The notes under the pieces are model-generated. The model was not told the DNA's origin. It was given only the letters and a program-made list of their open reading frames with translations, and did no database searches. Both the position numbers and the translations under genes were made by a program. Of a DNA stretch of 64,000 nt, positions 46,494 to 55,545 are shown piece after piece. Each line of letters begins with the position of its first letter. The stretch's first letter is position 1. This DNA comes from Glandiceps talaboti (lineage: Eukaryota; Hemichordata; Enteropneusta; Spengelidae), in assembly GCF_964340395.1 (NCBI RefSeq), contig NC_135558.1, positions 8,624,001-8,688,000 of the forward strand, given 5' to 3'.

Positions 46494-48435
46494 CCCCTTC
46501 CTGTCTATCATTGTCATGATTGAAATTGTGATAATAATTACCTGACTAGTTGTAATAAGACTTTCTGGTTCATCTCCATATTCTTCGCCACACTCAACAC
46601 ATACATGATGGCCTGGTTGGCTGATGAAATAATGTAAATTTGTGAAAAATAACTTTTGATAAAGTCAACATTTCATGTACATACAGCGCTGTACCATAGT
46701 CTAGTTCTAATTTTTAATACCGAGTCTCAGATGAGTCACTTCCATTTCTATATACAGATTTTTCAGTTTCATGATGATGTGGCAAACATTTTAACTTTGG
46801 AAAATAAAATGGTAATTTAAAGATTTATGAAATCCCGACTGTGAAAGACTATAAAGAACCAATGCTCTCATTTAATAATCAGTTGTCATACTAATCCTTT
46901 AACCTGCACTGGCTGTAACCAGAGTACTATTTTTTTGATCAAACAACCTACAACATATACACTGAAAATTGTTAAAATAACAGTAACTTATATAAGACAT
47001 TCTACATGTTAGATGTAAATTTTATCTATAAGTACATGTAGTACATCACACTACTAACAGGTTAAAATCATTTTTGTATCTGTCCTCAAGTAAGCACATC
47101 ACCTACATGAAGTCATGTGAACGCAGTTATATATATAATGAAATTTCCTGTTTTGAATAAATATTGCTAATAATTACAGAACCCCTATGACCCCCAAGTG
47201 CTAGAGTGGGTACTAGCTCGCACTAGTGCTTTTGTTGTTTTGTGCTCAACTATAATATTTAACCTCTCTTGTGAAACTATGACTCCAGAGAACATGGTAT
47301 AAGCAGTCATAAAATCCTGTGAGTATGCTTCACATAATACTATTACCATAGGGATCAGTTAATCTGAAACAGAATATCGCCTAGGCTGACATAAATCTTA
47401 ACCATTGCTACTTTGTTTTGTATAATACTAGTATGCTCTTTTATTCTGTACATCCAAGGTCCATCAGCCCAAAACACAAATGTAGTTGCTTAAATGTTAA
47501 AGACAGGATACCGATATATAACTACAAATAGAATAGTAAGTAACTGGAAATGTTACAAATGAAAGTACGATAAAATTACATAAATTTCTCTACATCATTT
47601 CATTGTATGAAATGTAAATACAGCAAGACATTGAAGAATATCTACATTATCTGATGAAAGTAAATTGATGAATTTATCAGTAGTAAAATCTTGGTAAATA
47701 TTTAGTTCTCACAACATTAAAAAAGGAACAAACTAACAGAAAATGATATTCATCCTCTACCTGATGAAATCACATAGCTGATAAACCTCATACATCTTTC
47801 AATACCATGTTTCCTACTTTTTTTGTAATGGCATGAAAAAAACATTACATGTACATGTACTACTAAACACACAACAAATCATCACATTCCTCTATCATGC
47901 AACAGTTATTGTAAGATATTCCACTTGCATGATATATTAACACATCTGCCAACGAATCATAAATAAATTGTAGCAATGTTAGAAATATTTCTGTTGAATT
48001 TCAGGTTCACTAGTTTCCACTGTTCGTAGTGTTTGGTCACAATAAATTCATATGATGATGTGCAGCACATGCATGTGTAGGAAAAAGACATCTAACTTCC
48101 AAAGTGAATCAAATGATGAATCTGCTATAAACATGAAGATACATATTATATGGTTCGCTGTAACCTACTTTACCAAAAACAGTTTTGTAGACTTCAGTTG
48201 ATTGAGTGTATCATCTGACATTAGGAGACTATGTACACTGTACAATTGTACCTTTGTTTGACTAGATAGGATGCATGGTCATATATATTTACCTTAGTAT
48301 CTCATCAATACATGATCTACAATATCTGTGTCCACAGTATGTCTGTACTGGGTCTTTTAAGATCAGATGACACAACGTACACAGGAACTTGAACTCTGGG
48401 GCTGTCAAAAATAGCTCCTTGCGATAGCCTGGCAT
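23392..48435 (-). CDS. TRAF2: TRAF2-like TNF-receptor-associated factor, 9 coding exons (whole gene)
   Basis: Exons on the minus strand, in reading order: 48435-48293, 46620-46542, 42031-41933, 39664-39500, 36120-36046, 27237-27151, 25284-24933, 24758-24322 and 23616-23392. They join in frame to 553 residues (human TRAF2 501, TRAF3 568). Domains: RING at residues 19-58 (C19, C22, C34, H36, C39, C42, C55, C58), TRAF-type zinc fingers about 90-215, coiled coil about 217-395, and MATH/TRAF-C about 400-551 starting YDGVLVWKI. TRAF-C strings such as FYTSRHGYKMC, LLDQNNREHVIDAFRPD and NDMNIASGCPLF match TRAF2 best; the end DTSDIS recalls TRAF3. Family role: a cytoplasmic adaptor and E3-type ligase that trimerises and links TNF-receptor tails to NF-kB and JNK signalling. 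The start at 48435 follows the TRAF2 pattern in which PGY/PGF precedes the RING, but the exon is open further 5', so an upstream coding exon is possible. Confidence 0.93.
24322..24758 (-). CDS. TRAF2: TRAF2 coding exon 8 (coiled coil end, MATH first half)
   Basis: It encodes residues 334-479; acceptor TCTATTAAG/GTATCG, donor CAGAAG/GTAAAC. A second coiled-coil run (ERKIKAQDRIIALKDVALAE) leads into the MATH domain at Y400: YDGVLVWKISNF, FYTSRHGYKMC, RIYINGDGMGKG, LSFFVIMKG-type strand and DALLRWPF. These are diagnostic TRAF2/TRAF3 strands of the receptor-peptide groove. Confidence 0.94.
24933..25284 (-). CDS. TRAF2: TRAF2 coding exon 7 (coiled coil)
   Basis: It encodes residues 217-333 plus one base. 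Acceptor TTTTTTTCAAG/GTTGAG, donor TATGAAG/GTATAT. The sequence is heptad-rich (IDGLEKLVKELENKIAKAI, LQELKNKITIVETKV), as expected for the TRAF-N trimerising coiled coil. Confidence 0.9.
25485..26294 (+). mobile_element. Composite element with a possible Crypton-type N-terminus and terminal hairpin
   Basis: A GC-richer island inside intron 6 of TRAF2. From ATG 25681 a 42-codon frame contains ELDDILLELDSKNTKIATNHSV, resembling the start of DUF3504/Crypton-derived recombinase proteins, and then stops (25807). A second frame (to 26260) encodes Ser/Thr/Gln-rich protein without a domain. It ends in a near-perfect hairpin (26156-26294), and the string GGTGATATTGCCC occurs both near its left side (25561) and at its right end. 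I infer an internally deleted mobile element; the family assignment is tentative. Confidence 0.4.
26156..26294. repeat. Near-perfect hairpin, about 65-bp arms
   Basis: The arms read outward from the centre ACCAAAATTTTGGT (about 26225): CACTCTTTACC/GGTAAAGAGTG, then the ATCACCATTTAGTGCCTGCC arm and its complement, ending in TAATAACACATG/CATGTGTTATTA. Only a few mismatches are visible, so it is young or under recombination repair. Confidence 0.85.
27151..27237 (-). CDS. TRAF2: TRAF2 coding exon 6 (last zinc finger)
   Basis: An 87-base exon; acceptor CTATTTCCAG/TTTGCT, donor GAAATG/GTAAAA. It encodes residues 188-216, with the FAAHIDVKKGDC...VAPCNYEKLGC pattern that closes the TRAF zinc-finger array. 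The previous intron (27238-36045) is the largest of the gene and holds most of the repeats. Confidence 0.9.
27740..28060 (+). mobile_element. Probable second SINE, fused to a tandem-repeat element
   Basis: A tRNA-like head (GGTCGGCCAGCTTGAAAT; box B-like GGTTTGAGTTCC), then GGGAAAGATTTGAACCACGATTG and an end AAAGCACTTTGAGTAC...GAAAGCGCTGTATAAA. The last motif is common at 3' ends of invertebrate SINEs and LINEs. It directly abuts the repeat at 28057. Confidence 0.5.
28057..29455 (+). mobile_element. Helentron/pearl-like tandem-repeat element, copy 1
   Basis: It opens with CCAATGGCATTGTAGCACGA, continues with six modules of about 112 bp, each containing TATGGGCGTGGTC-like and TTGCTAGG..TATTTGCAT strings (module starts near 28223, 28335, 28450, 28564, 28674, 28786), then a unique segment repeating TAATTTGCATATCACTGATG, then AC and AGAC microsatellites (29362-29402). 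A hairpin follows (29418-29452). No coding sequence is visible. Layout resembles non-autonomous Helentron-associated or pearl elements; this assignment is inference. Confidence 0.6.
29418..29452. repeat. Subterminal hairpin of the Helentron-like element
   Basis: Arms TAGCACTACTGAAC and GTTCAGTTGTGCTA (one mismatch) around a 7-base loop, followed by AAAAACC. Hairpins just inside the 3' end are typical of Helitron-superfamily elements. Confidence 0.75.
29744..29818. repeat. (AAAT)n microsatellite
   Basis: AAAT tetranucleotides with a few AAAC interruptions, in the TRAF2 intron. Confidence 0.93.
30020..30515 (+). repeat. Minisatellite, left block (43-bp type unit)
   Basis: Degenerate copies of the unit containing TCCTGGTTGGTTGACTAGCA and GTTAAAATCCTGGCATA. 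They are interrupted at 30519 by a LINE fragment and resume at 31230. Confidence 0.85.
30519..31205 (-). mobile_element. LINE (CR1/L2-like) 3' fragment inside the minisatellite
   Basis: The minus strand encodes a decayed reverse-transcriptase C-terminus: KLDYCNGLLYGLASKDI then HLQHAQNTATR, and further on IPHCKLKSYGEYAF, RAASQLWNSLPVDL. These correspond to the S.LDYCNSLLYGLP....LQ..QN.A.R and YG.RAFS..AP.LWNSLP signatures. It ends in a (CAAT)n tail at 30519-30569 on the + strand. The fragment is flanked on both sides by the same tandem repeat, so it appears inserted into it. Confidence 0.8.
31230..33375 (+). repeat. Minisatellite, main block (>2 kb)
   Basis: Tandem copies of a unit of about 43 bp, with shorter variants of about 33-35 bp, keyed by GGTTGGTTGACTAGCAGT and AAAATCCTGGCATACTGG. 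Units are most alike in the middle (31.6-32.8 kb) and decay outward. Pairs of variants recur together (for example CCTTTCATCC followed by CCTTGCATAC at 32170 and 32650), suggesting a higher-order period. In the TRAF2 intron between exons 5 and 6. Confidence 0.92.
33745..34033. mobile_element. Small MITE-like element
   Basis: The left end AAGGAAAAGTCCAGTCAA is mirrored by TTGGCTAGACTTTTCCTTT at the right (two to three mismatches). About 290 bp, non-coding, in the TRAF2 intron. Confidence 0.55.
34054..35509. mobile_element. Non-autonomous DNA element of 1.45 kb
   Basis: The left end TAAGGGGCCATTTTAAAACT followed by GACGCAC is mirrored at the right by GTGCGTCAGTTTTAAAATGA and GCCCCTTA-like sequence. 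Both ends carry C-rich runs just inside (34124-34137; 35456-35467). No transposase frame. Confidence 0.6.
35640..35895 (-). mobile_element. LINE reverse-transcriptase remnant
   Basis: The minus strand reads RKLQMIQNSAAHLVIREK followed by HLTPFLKVLHWLPVQQHAKFKIL, the LQ..QNAAARL......HITP.L..LHWLPV..R..FKIL motif of CR1/L2-type LINEs. It is short and ends quickly in non-matching sequence. It lies inside the TRAF2 intron, near exon 5. Confidence 0.75.
36046..36120 (-). CDS. TRAF2: TRAF2 coding exon 5 (zinc finger)
   Basis: A 75-base exon; acceptor TTTTTTTACAG/GAACAC, donor ATATGAG/GTGAGC. It encodes residues 163-187: EHHKKCPKFLITCRFCGKNN, matching the TRAF2 segment HH..CPKF.L.C..CGKK before the last zinc finger. 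Confidence 0.92.
36667..36704. repeat. Perfect 12-bp hairpin, dispersed family
   Basis: CATTCGTTTAGG and CCTAAACGAATG around a G-rich loop, followed by GAGCTTGTGCGACATTGTG. Related sequence (ACACAAGCTCAATAAATGAA, TTTAGGCCAAAAACCCCTCC) occurs inverted at 53270-53355, and GAGCTTGTGTGACATAGTG at 55676. Confidence 0.6.
37686..38108. mobile_element. MITE-like element, about 424 bp
   Basis: Terminal repeats AATAGTGCTATTTTGAAATA and its inverse at 38081-38108, continuing through GCCACTGGTGGC / GCCGCTAGTGGG and TAGGTAGG / CCTACCTA-like pairs. In the TRAF2 intron between exons 4 and 5. Confidence 0.65.
38143..38233. repeat. Short hairpin next to the MITE
   Basis: TGGCATACC...CCAGTTAAC pairs with GTTAACTGG...GGTATGCCA; arms about 30 bp with mismatches in the middle. 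Confidence 0.7.
38975..39368 (+). mobile_element. Penelope-like element remnant (GIY-YIG end)
   Basis: The + strand reads IYHIKCESCNHEYIGETARQ then RVKQHQN, SAIYEHYMYNKSGHSI and VNEAIEIKHQ. This is the C-terminal GIY-YIG endonuclease layout of Penelope-like retroelements (Y.I.C..C...YIGET.R.L..R...H ... EA..I). The preceding RQLLTHIRDKKNK segment is in another frame, with a stop, so the copy is broken. It lies in the TRAF2 intron between exons 3 and 4. Confidence 0.72.
39500..39664 (-). CDS. TRAF2: TRAF2 coding exon 4 (TRAF zinc fingers)
   Basis: A 165-base exon; acceptor TCCCCTAG/GACCAT, donor TTGAAG/GTAAGG. It encodes residues 108-162. Cys/His pairs include MCIKRGC, NHLDTQC and VQCEYC, the C-x-C...H-x3/4-C spacing of TRAF-type zinc fingers. 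Confidence 0.9.
41933..42031 (-). CDS. TRAF2: TRAF2 coding exon 3 (zinc-finger lead-in)
   Basis: A 99-base, phase-0 exon; acceptor CTCTTTCAG/GTCTTT, donor TATGAG/GTAATT. It encodes residues 75-107. The FPDKAIQREL and CINDGCDWEG.. KDYE segments match the TRAF2 pattern FPDNAARRE ... C..DGC.W.G....YE directly after the RING. Confidence 0.9.
42625..43224. mobile_element. Transposon-like element with about 120-bp TIRs
   Basis: The left arm (GAAATGTATTAATC, CCGTACGGCGACAATCCCAA, GTACCCGGATGCAAGAGGGA, CATATGTTACAGTGGTAACA) is repeated in inverse at 43105-43219 with few mismatches. The spacer (about 350 bp) has no transposase. It lies in the TRAF2 intron, just upstream (on the minus strand) of exon 3. 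Confidence 0.82.
43735..44020. mobile_element. Fold-back element family A, copy 2
   Basis: It shares with copy 1 the left start AAAGTG.CTATATGGATGACAA, the internal ACAATGTGAAACA and TAATGTACATACAGTAACAA segments, and GCTGTTTCACATG at the right. The right terminal repeat is lost after a poly-T run. It lies in the TRAF2 intron between exons 2 and 3. Confidence 0.7.
46404..46492. repeat. (AC)n microsatellite
   Basis: About 44 AC units, 50 bp beyond the TRAF2 exon 2 donor. Confidence 0.97.
46542..46620 (-). CDS. TRAF2: TRAF2 coding exon 2 (RING, second half)
   Basis: A 79-base exon, acceptor ATTTCATCAG/CCAACC, donor AGTCAG/GTAATT. It encodes residues 48-74, with CVEC giving the last zinc-ligand pair (C55, C58) of the RING. 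It is too short to stand out as an open frame and is identified by phase and by the RING spacing. Confidence 0.88.
48293..48435 (-). CDS. TRAF2: TRAF2 coding exon 1 (RING, first half)
   Basis: It encodes residues 1-47 plus two bases. CTLC and CGHRYCRSC supply six zinc ligands of the RING. The donor is TACTAAG/GTAAAT. The frame is open upstream to a good acceptor (TTTGATTTCAG near 48484), so the exon itself probably starts near 48483 and the stretch 48436-48483 is 5' UTR or extra coding sequence. Confidence 0.88.
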
Positions 48436-48814
48436 AGTAATTCTGATGGCAATCAGATACCAATATGATACACACAAATGCTGCTGAAATCAAAGGAAAA
48501 TTTGGATAATACCTATAAATTACTAATGTATATGGAAATTTTCAGCCACCATATATAATTAATACACATCAGAAAAATTCATGTTGTGACACATTAGCCT
48601 GTAGCATTTCTGTTTGTCACCAGAAAGAAAGTTGTACATGTACATATAATCATGTGATTCAAAGTGAGTGTACATGTTATTGTGTACAAGCTTCGTCATA
48701 CTTTTAAAACATATAAATATCATTTGAATCACAAATTAATCATATATGATGATGATTCATGTATAAATTGAATCAACTGGAAAATCAGATGGGGAACAGA
48801 AATAACAAGACACC

Positions 48815-49500
48815 ATCATTTTAATTTGCATTAGTCATCAACAAGGTTAAAATAGTGCAGTATTTCAAGTTTCTCGGTGTTTACATCTCAGCCGATCTGA
48901 AATGGGAAATCAATACTGATTATACTGTGAAGAAAGCACAGCAAAGATTGTTTTTCTCATGATGATTGAGAAGCTACTCCATGTCAGCCAGGGACTGTTG
49001 GTCAAGTTCTTCCAAGTGGTGATTGAAAATGTCCTGACACTGTCAATCATCGTTTGGTGTGGCAGTGCCACAGTCGATGACCGGAAACGCCCCAATCGAA
49101 TCGTTAACACTGCCAGTAGTATCATTGGGTGCCAACTTCCTTCTCTTAATGAGTTGTACAACGCTCAAGTAAAGGAAAGAGCTCAGTCAATTGTAAAAGA
49201 TGATTTCCATCTAGCACATAATTTACTCCAACTTATGCACTCAGACGAGCAGTACCATTCGATCAAATCAGGTTCTAATCGCACATTGTTTAGCTTTTAC
49301 CCAACTGCAGTCCGCACTCTTAATGAATGAATTTAAGTTCTCTGATAGTGCACCAATCTCGTATTAGGAGTCACAGAATATTGTTTTTGTAAATTTGTCA
49401 TTAATACACGCAAAATCAATGTACATTTCATTATATATGTACCAGTATTTATAATTATATATATGACAATAAAACACATACCATATCATATCATATTGTA
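48815..49500 (+). mobile_element. CR1/Rex-like LINE 3' end, frameshifted
   Basis: The + strand encodes FKFLGVYISADLKW, VKKAQQRLFF, a frame break, then IVWCGSATVDDRKR, IVNTASSIIGCQLPSL, LYNAQVKERAQSIVKD and SFYPTAVRTLN. These are successive C-terminal motifs of Rex/CR1-type reverse transcriptases. The 3' part ends in CATAT-type repeats near 49480-49497. At least one frameshift near 48960 makes it a pseudogene. Confidence 0.82.
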
Positions 49501-49513
49501 CATTGTACCCAAA

Positions 49514-49938
49514 GGGCAATGCTACTCCAGGAAATAAAGGTGCATGTATTTTCATAAAGTTCTGGAGAGTCATTTTCATGATTTCACATCACATAAATTT
49601 CACATGCATGATTACCAAGAAACACCAAATTGAAGTCATGCTCACAGTTGTCCAATGTTTCTTCATGGGACTTTAATACATACGTATTAGATGTACACTG
49701 AATATTCACAACCTCTAAGTGCTTATTACCTTCAGAGAAATAGTTATAACTGTATATATCTGCTATTAATGTCCCACAAGGCAACAGTGGACCACTATGA
49801 GAATAATGAAAGTGAAATATAGTTTCAATTTGGTATTTCTTGGTAATTGGGTGAAATGTGATGTGACATCATGAAATGACTCTCCAAAACCCCGACTTTA
49901 TGAAAATAACTAGTTTATTCCCTGGCATGGCATTCCCC
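49514..49938. mobile_element. Fold-back element after the LINE tail
   Basis: The left arm (TTTTCATAAAGT, GGAGAGTCATTTTCATGA, TTTCACATCACAT, ATTACCAAGAAACACCAAAT) is mirrored at 49825-49930. Arms about 110 bp. Confidence 0.75.
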
Positions 49939-49944
49939 TATGAC

Positions 49945-51490
49945 CTGAAGCACATGTAATTGTAAATCATTCATTCTGAATACCTGTTTAAATTAATTAT
50001 AAATTTACCTTGTAAAACTTCTCATACACTCAGATTCATATGCCAATGTAACTAGTACAGTGTAAAAGATGTGGCATTAGCCAGCAATATTTTTTTGTAC
50101 AATATCACATACTTACATATAAAATGTAAAAAAAAAAAAAAAAACATAATCTAAAACAATATATCCAGAAATTAAAAGAAATATAAATACATTTACAATA
50201 CAGATAAAAACATATTAAAAAGATCCTATTAAAAGTTTTGTTAGGGAGTATGATGGCTTGAGGTACAAATGAATTTGAGTTTAAGCTTCACAAAAAAAAC
50301 CCCAAAAATGTTAAAATCTGAAGAAAAAAAAACTGCACAAATGTTACCTCTACTTCAAAAAGGAATTACCTCCTCTACTAATTACCTCTTTTACTGTTAC
50401 TGAAAGTATCTTTAAAAAATTACAATGATGCAAAATAATGGTTACCTCATCTTTACATGATCAGTTTACTCTTCTATAAATGTTCACGCTCAATATTAAA
50501 GTCCAACTACATGTAGGGTATTATTGTCGTAACTTATAATATTGAACATATGGATATTCCACGAAACTGTATGCAGTCCATACTATAACACGTGTACAAG
50601 CACAGACTGATGATGGCACGTCACGTGTACAAGCTGCAGTTGCTATGACATTATATATATGGTGACCCTAACGCAGCAATATCTTGTCATACTTATTACT
50701 ATTTCTGCCTTTATTAATCTGAATTACATTGTATTTGATTATTTTGTGATTTGTTGACTGTGGTACATTATTGTTTGTTCGCATTTGTCTCTAAAATGTG
50801 CATTTAATAGCATTGAGTTCAGAGTATGTTGTAAACAATACATGTACACATAAAATGACATTTGAACCCAATTCAGTTAAAGTGCAGGTCATGGGGCACT
50901 GCGCATGAATGATGACTTGCATGCAGAGTACGCCATTTTGGATTAATGTCCACACGCTGGTACAATGAGTCTGAAATTTTTCTGGAGGAAGTTGCAACAG
51001 GTGACTCATGTTATCACTGATATATATGGAGAGATGCAGAAGGTACTGGTGGATGACTTGGTGTATATATACCATGCAAACTACCATCACGATGTACTCC
51101 ATGTAAAAAAAATATGTGTCACACATTGACTGTTGAATTTGTAGCATGTTTGTGACTGGAACGCGCATGCGGTGAGTGCATAATTTCTGTACATTTATCA
51201 AAACTACCCTTATATTCAAACCTAAATCATGAACTTTGAATTCCTACCATGAATCAAATTCCAAGGCAGATATATACATATCCATATATCCATATACAGG
51301 TACATAATATACTAAGTCTTATATGCATGCACACAGTATTTGTGTATTTGGTGCTAAAACAAACTAATAAATATATAAACTGCAGTAATACTACTTAACA
51401 ACAAGCAGTCATTGGAGATGACTCAGTTCCCGGTATGGATGTTTACAGAAAATTGCTACCAGTCATGGTAGTGTGATCTATTAGATTAAA
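49945..51490. other. Gene-free stretch upstream of TRAF2
   Basis: AT-rich DNA. A 142-codon minus-strand frame (50791-51219) has no recognisable domain. No exon of either gene is identifiable. Confidence 0.45.
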
Positions 51491-51496
51491 TGAAAT

Positions 51497-52000
51497 GTAG
51501 CACCAATGGCATTGTAGGACAACTGTATAATTGATTGAATATTTGGATACAAATCCCTGTTGTTATCATTGTGAAATACACCACCGTTTGGCTGTTGCTA
51601 TGGGTGTGGTCATGGTTGCTAAGTATATTTGCATACATATTTAGAATGTTTACTCACTTGTCTATCTGATGTTGTTATTTGACCAAAATACACTGCCATA
51701 TATAAATTTTGGTTGTTACTATGGTCGTTGTCATTTTTGCAAAATGTTTAACAGAATATCTGCAGGATAACACTTCTACTAACATCTCACAAAGTTTTAA
51801 TCTCAAGTACTTTCTGAGACTTAAATTTTATTTACCAAACTTTACATTTTTACACCTAATTTGCATATCACTCAATAGATCATTATATGCTTGATATTTC
51901 TTCATCTATACACCCCCAGTTGCATCCCCATCAAATTTCAGTCCAATATGCTGAGTAGATTTGGAATTAAAGATTTTTGACAAAAAAGACATTTAAATTG
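51497..52000 (+). mobile_element. Helentron/pearl-like element, copy 2 (truncated)
   Basis: It begins with CACCAATGGCATTGTAGGAC, has two of the 112-bp modules (TGGGTGTGGTCATGGTTGCT) and the segment with ACCTAATTTGCATATCACT. It lacks the microsatellite tail and hairpin seen in copy 1. Confidence 0.65.
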
Positions 52001-53685
52001 TGATTGCATCGGGGTGCTGATTTTTTGATGTGGACCCAAAAATCAAATTCATCAGATTTAGTGCACCATACTACATGTAATGTGTAAATGTACTACTACA
52101 CAAATATGTTTACCATCAAGTGATTCAATCCTGTTCATGGTGTACAATATTTTGAATACGTCATTGTATCTAAGAAAACAGTTATAAAAAATGTTCTGGT
52201 TGCAGCTAGTGCAGTTTTAAGACAATGACAGACTGCATGATCGTCATGCATCAATTTTTTGGAGTTTGGGAATCACAAAATCAGCGCCCTCAACTTGATG
52301 GCAATCACGATTTCCATCTGTTAATATACTAAATTATAGATAACATCGACTACTAATTAATATGCACAATGTCTAGTTATTGATATTATAACATGAATAA
52401 ATTATGTTTGTCTGATCAAGAAACGATACTACAGTTAAAGTAATACAGTTTTAACATAGCGACGGATTCAAAACTGAACATTCACTCAAGATTTAAACTT
52501 GTCTGCTTGTGTACACCACCTATGGATGATTATATTTATCACTAATTAACATGTACAATGTCTTTTTATAAGTATCTGACCAAATTTTAGTGAGAGTGTC
52601 TTTGGTTACTCGATGAAATATATCCCAGTTGCAGCTCGTGGACGTTTAATAGTCCCAGTGTTACTTCATTTACAGGATAGTTTCAAATTTGTATGAATAC
52701 TAGTATATTACTAGTAATGTGTATAGCCACTGAAGATGTAGCTAAATAAAACAACCTACGAAATGTTGCAAAACTTTCGTAGAGCATATGAAATCGTGTC
52801 ATGTCAACAAAATCAAAAATTATTCTGCAAGGTAAATCCCATCCAAAGACTGGCCATAGAAGCTGAGCACAGGCTTTATTCTTTTTACGAGTTTTGTCAA
52901 GGTCCTATGATTAACTTGTAGTTATGTTACACATAAAGGAGGAATCAGGGGGTGTTGATCTTGCTAGGAAAACATCTGTTTCAGTCAATTTGACATCATA
53001 AGAATAACAGAAGCCAAAAGTTTACTGCTAGCATGAATTCTGCTACATCCTATATGTAGTTACATTTACATGTACAGGTGTATATTTGTTGTTATGCAGA
53101 TCGCTGATCTGATGTTACCATTCTTTATGCATATTATACATATATGTCTAGTACATATAAATGTACATGAATATGGAATGTAAACACATTTTGTCTTGCT
53201 AAGTAATAATAAAGGTTAACGTCTATACATGTATTGTGTATGTTCAGTAAAGGGATGATCACATAATGTCACACAAGCTCAATAAATGAACTTTGTTCAT
53301 TTAGGCCAAAAACCCCTCCCTCCCCCCCCCCCCCCCCCCTCTCCCCTGAATGAATGTTCAAAGTGTGATGTCAACACATTTTATATGGTGTAAAACATGG
53401 GGAAAATTGTAGCAGTCAATTTACACCACTACAATCAATGTAAAAAACATATTAAACACATTAAAATACGTTTACTGGAAACCCTTTCATTTTATACCAC
53501 ATTAACATTAATTTTAATCAACTTATCAGTGGGAAAAATTGTAAATTGTAATATCAAAAGTCTCAAGCTACAGAAAAAAAAACACGCTGAAAAAAATTCG
53601 CACCTACAGCGACACACCCAACCCTGTCAGGAATATTGACCAGGATATTTATCCTGATATTTGTCTGTGTCCATGTGTCTGTCTG

Positions 53686-53689
<4 letters not shown>
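52001..53689. other. Gene-free stretch
   Basis: Only a C-rich run (53318-53338) belonging to the dispersed family seen at 36.67 kb stands out. Confidence 0.45.
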
Positions 53690-53717
<28 letters not shown>

Positions 53718-53777
53718 TGTATGTGTGTGTGTATGTATGTATGTATGTATGTATGTATGTATGTATGTATGCATGTG

Positions 53778-53809
<32 letters not shown>

Positions 53810-53821
53810 TGTATGTATGTG

Positions 53822-53853
<32 letters not shown>

Positions 53854-54011
53854 TGTATGTATGTATGTATGTATGTATGTCTGTGTGTGTGTGTGTGTGC
53901 ATGTATGTATGTATGTATGTATGTATGTATGAATGTATGTATGTATGAATGTATGTATGTATGTACGTATGTATGTATGTATGTATGTATGTATGTATAT
54001 GTATGTATGTG

Positions 54012-54043
<32 letters not shown>

Positions 54044-54232
54044 TGTCTGTGTGTGTGTGTGTGTGTGTGCATGTATGTATGTATGTATATATGTATGTAT
54101 GAATGTATGTATGTATGAATGTATGTATGTATGTATGTATGTATGTATATGTGTGTGTGTGTGCGTGCGTGCGTGTCTGTCTATGTGCGTGCGTGTCTGT
54201 CTGTCTGTCTGTATATGTATGTATGTGTCTGT
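53690..54232. repeat. (TATG)n satellite of about 0.54 kb
   Basis: TATG tetranucleotides with GTGT, GAATG and CTGTGTG interruptions. CTGTGTGTGTGTGTG followed by CATGTATG appears twice (53880, 54045), about 165 bp apart, so there is a higher-order repeat. All long frames here are repeat artefacts. Confidence 0.96.
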
Positions 54233-54239
54233 GTGCTGA

Positions 54240-55006
54240 CATGCATTTAACTAGTTCGGGATAACTATCCAAATTTTTTTGCAACCTGACTGGGATAATT
54301 TACACTATTATTAAAGTCATATGCACAGAAAAATATTTGACATGGTGCATGTGGAACAAGTATGAAAAATGCTTTCTACTCTCATTTGCAAAGACTTACA
54401 TTACAAGAAAGTTATTGGACTGACATAGGTTGTCCAGGACATGTTTTCAGCATGAATTTTAAAAGACTATTTATCTGAAATGATTTCATTTAATTCTATC
54501 CTGCAGTCATTTCTGGACCAGCTACATTTGGCATTTCTGCAGGTCTGTGCGATAGATGTTTTTGGCTTTCAATCACGCCAAAAAGTCTATTGTGCAATCA
54601 ATTCTAGAATCACTTCCATTTTCAAAAATGCCGATCATGATATATAAGTACATAGTTGGTCTTCAGATAGATATTTTTAAAGTTTGAATTTTATTTTTTT
54701 CGTGTTCATTTTACACCTTTTAAAGAAAATAATCATGCCAAACATGTAAAAAAAACTAAGTCATAATGTCTTGTCCATAGGTTACAAACAAAAACAAAAA
54801 TGAATTTGGACACAAAAAAAAACATTTAATAATCTAATATCGCAAACATATAATTATTTGCCAAAGAATCAAGCAACTGATGACATATATAATACTAAAA
54901 TACTCATATCCCCCATATCTCTCCTTAAATAAATATACAATCGGATGCTGGAATTTAATTTTTTTTTCTATATTATAACCCAAACCAGGGCTATACAATA
55001 CTTAAA
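54240..55006. other. Gene-free AT-rich stretch
   Basis: Nothing recognised. Confidence 0.45.
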
Positions 55007-55545
55007 AAATAATGTACGCCCTCCCAGCCCATAATGGACGAAAGCAAACTTTGAACGACATAATGTCGCCGAGCCCATTATGGAGTGCAAAGTTTGCTCG
55101 AGTCCATTATGGACTGGGAGAGCGTACATTATTGTTATTATTTTATAGTTTTGCCAATTCCAGTGAATTTGTAGACCGAGAAACGCAAAACAACGTATAA
55201 TATACACAGCGCTGAACATCGTCTGCCATGTTCGGCCCGGAAGCTGAATACTAATCATAGCGACACACGTACGTACACATATACACTTCAATGAACTGCT
55301 GTGAACACAAATTTGTTTCATTTTAATTTCAATCTTTTTTTTAAAAAAATTCTTATGGTGTTTACCCCATAATTTCCCAGTTCTTAAATACCCACACCTT
55401 TATTGCCTTACGGACATGAGCTTGTATTGTTATGCTCGTTCTGGGGGCCGCGATGCCCAATAATGGAGTACATTATCAGTAATAATGTACAACGATGATG
55501 TCACAAAATTCACTGGAATTGGTAATGCTATAATATAATATAATA
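55007..55545. mobile_element. Nested hairpin / MITE-like structure
   Basis: An inner hairpin at 55007-55135: AATAATGTACGCCCTCCCAG and CCATAATGGAC pair with GTCCATTATGGACTGGGAG and GTACATTATT. A second pair, TTGCCAATTCCAGTGAATTT (about 55150) and ATTCACTGGAATTGGTAAT (about 55509), encloses 0.36 kb. Confidence 0.6.

Noticed and set aside
53563-54284. Several open frames of 90-211 codons of Met-Tyr-Val-Cys or His-Thr-Tyr-Ile repeats
   Set aside because: They are translations of the TATG/CATA microsatellite in all frames; the same applies at 61.2-61.4, 60.3-60.4, 8.4-8.6, 7.5-7.7 and 10.0 kb.
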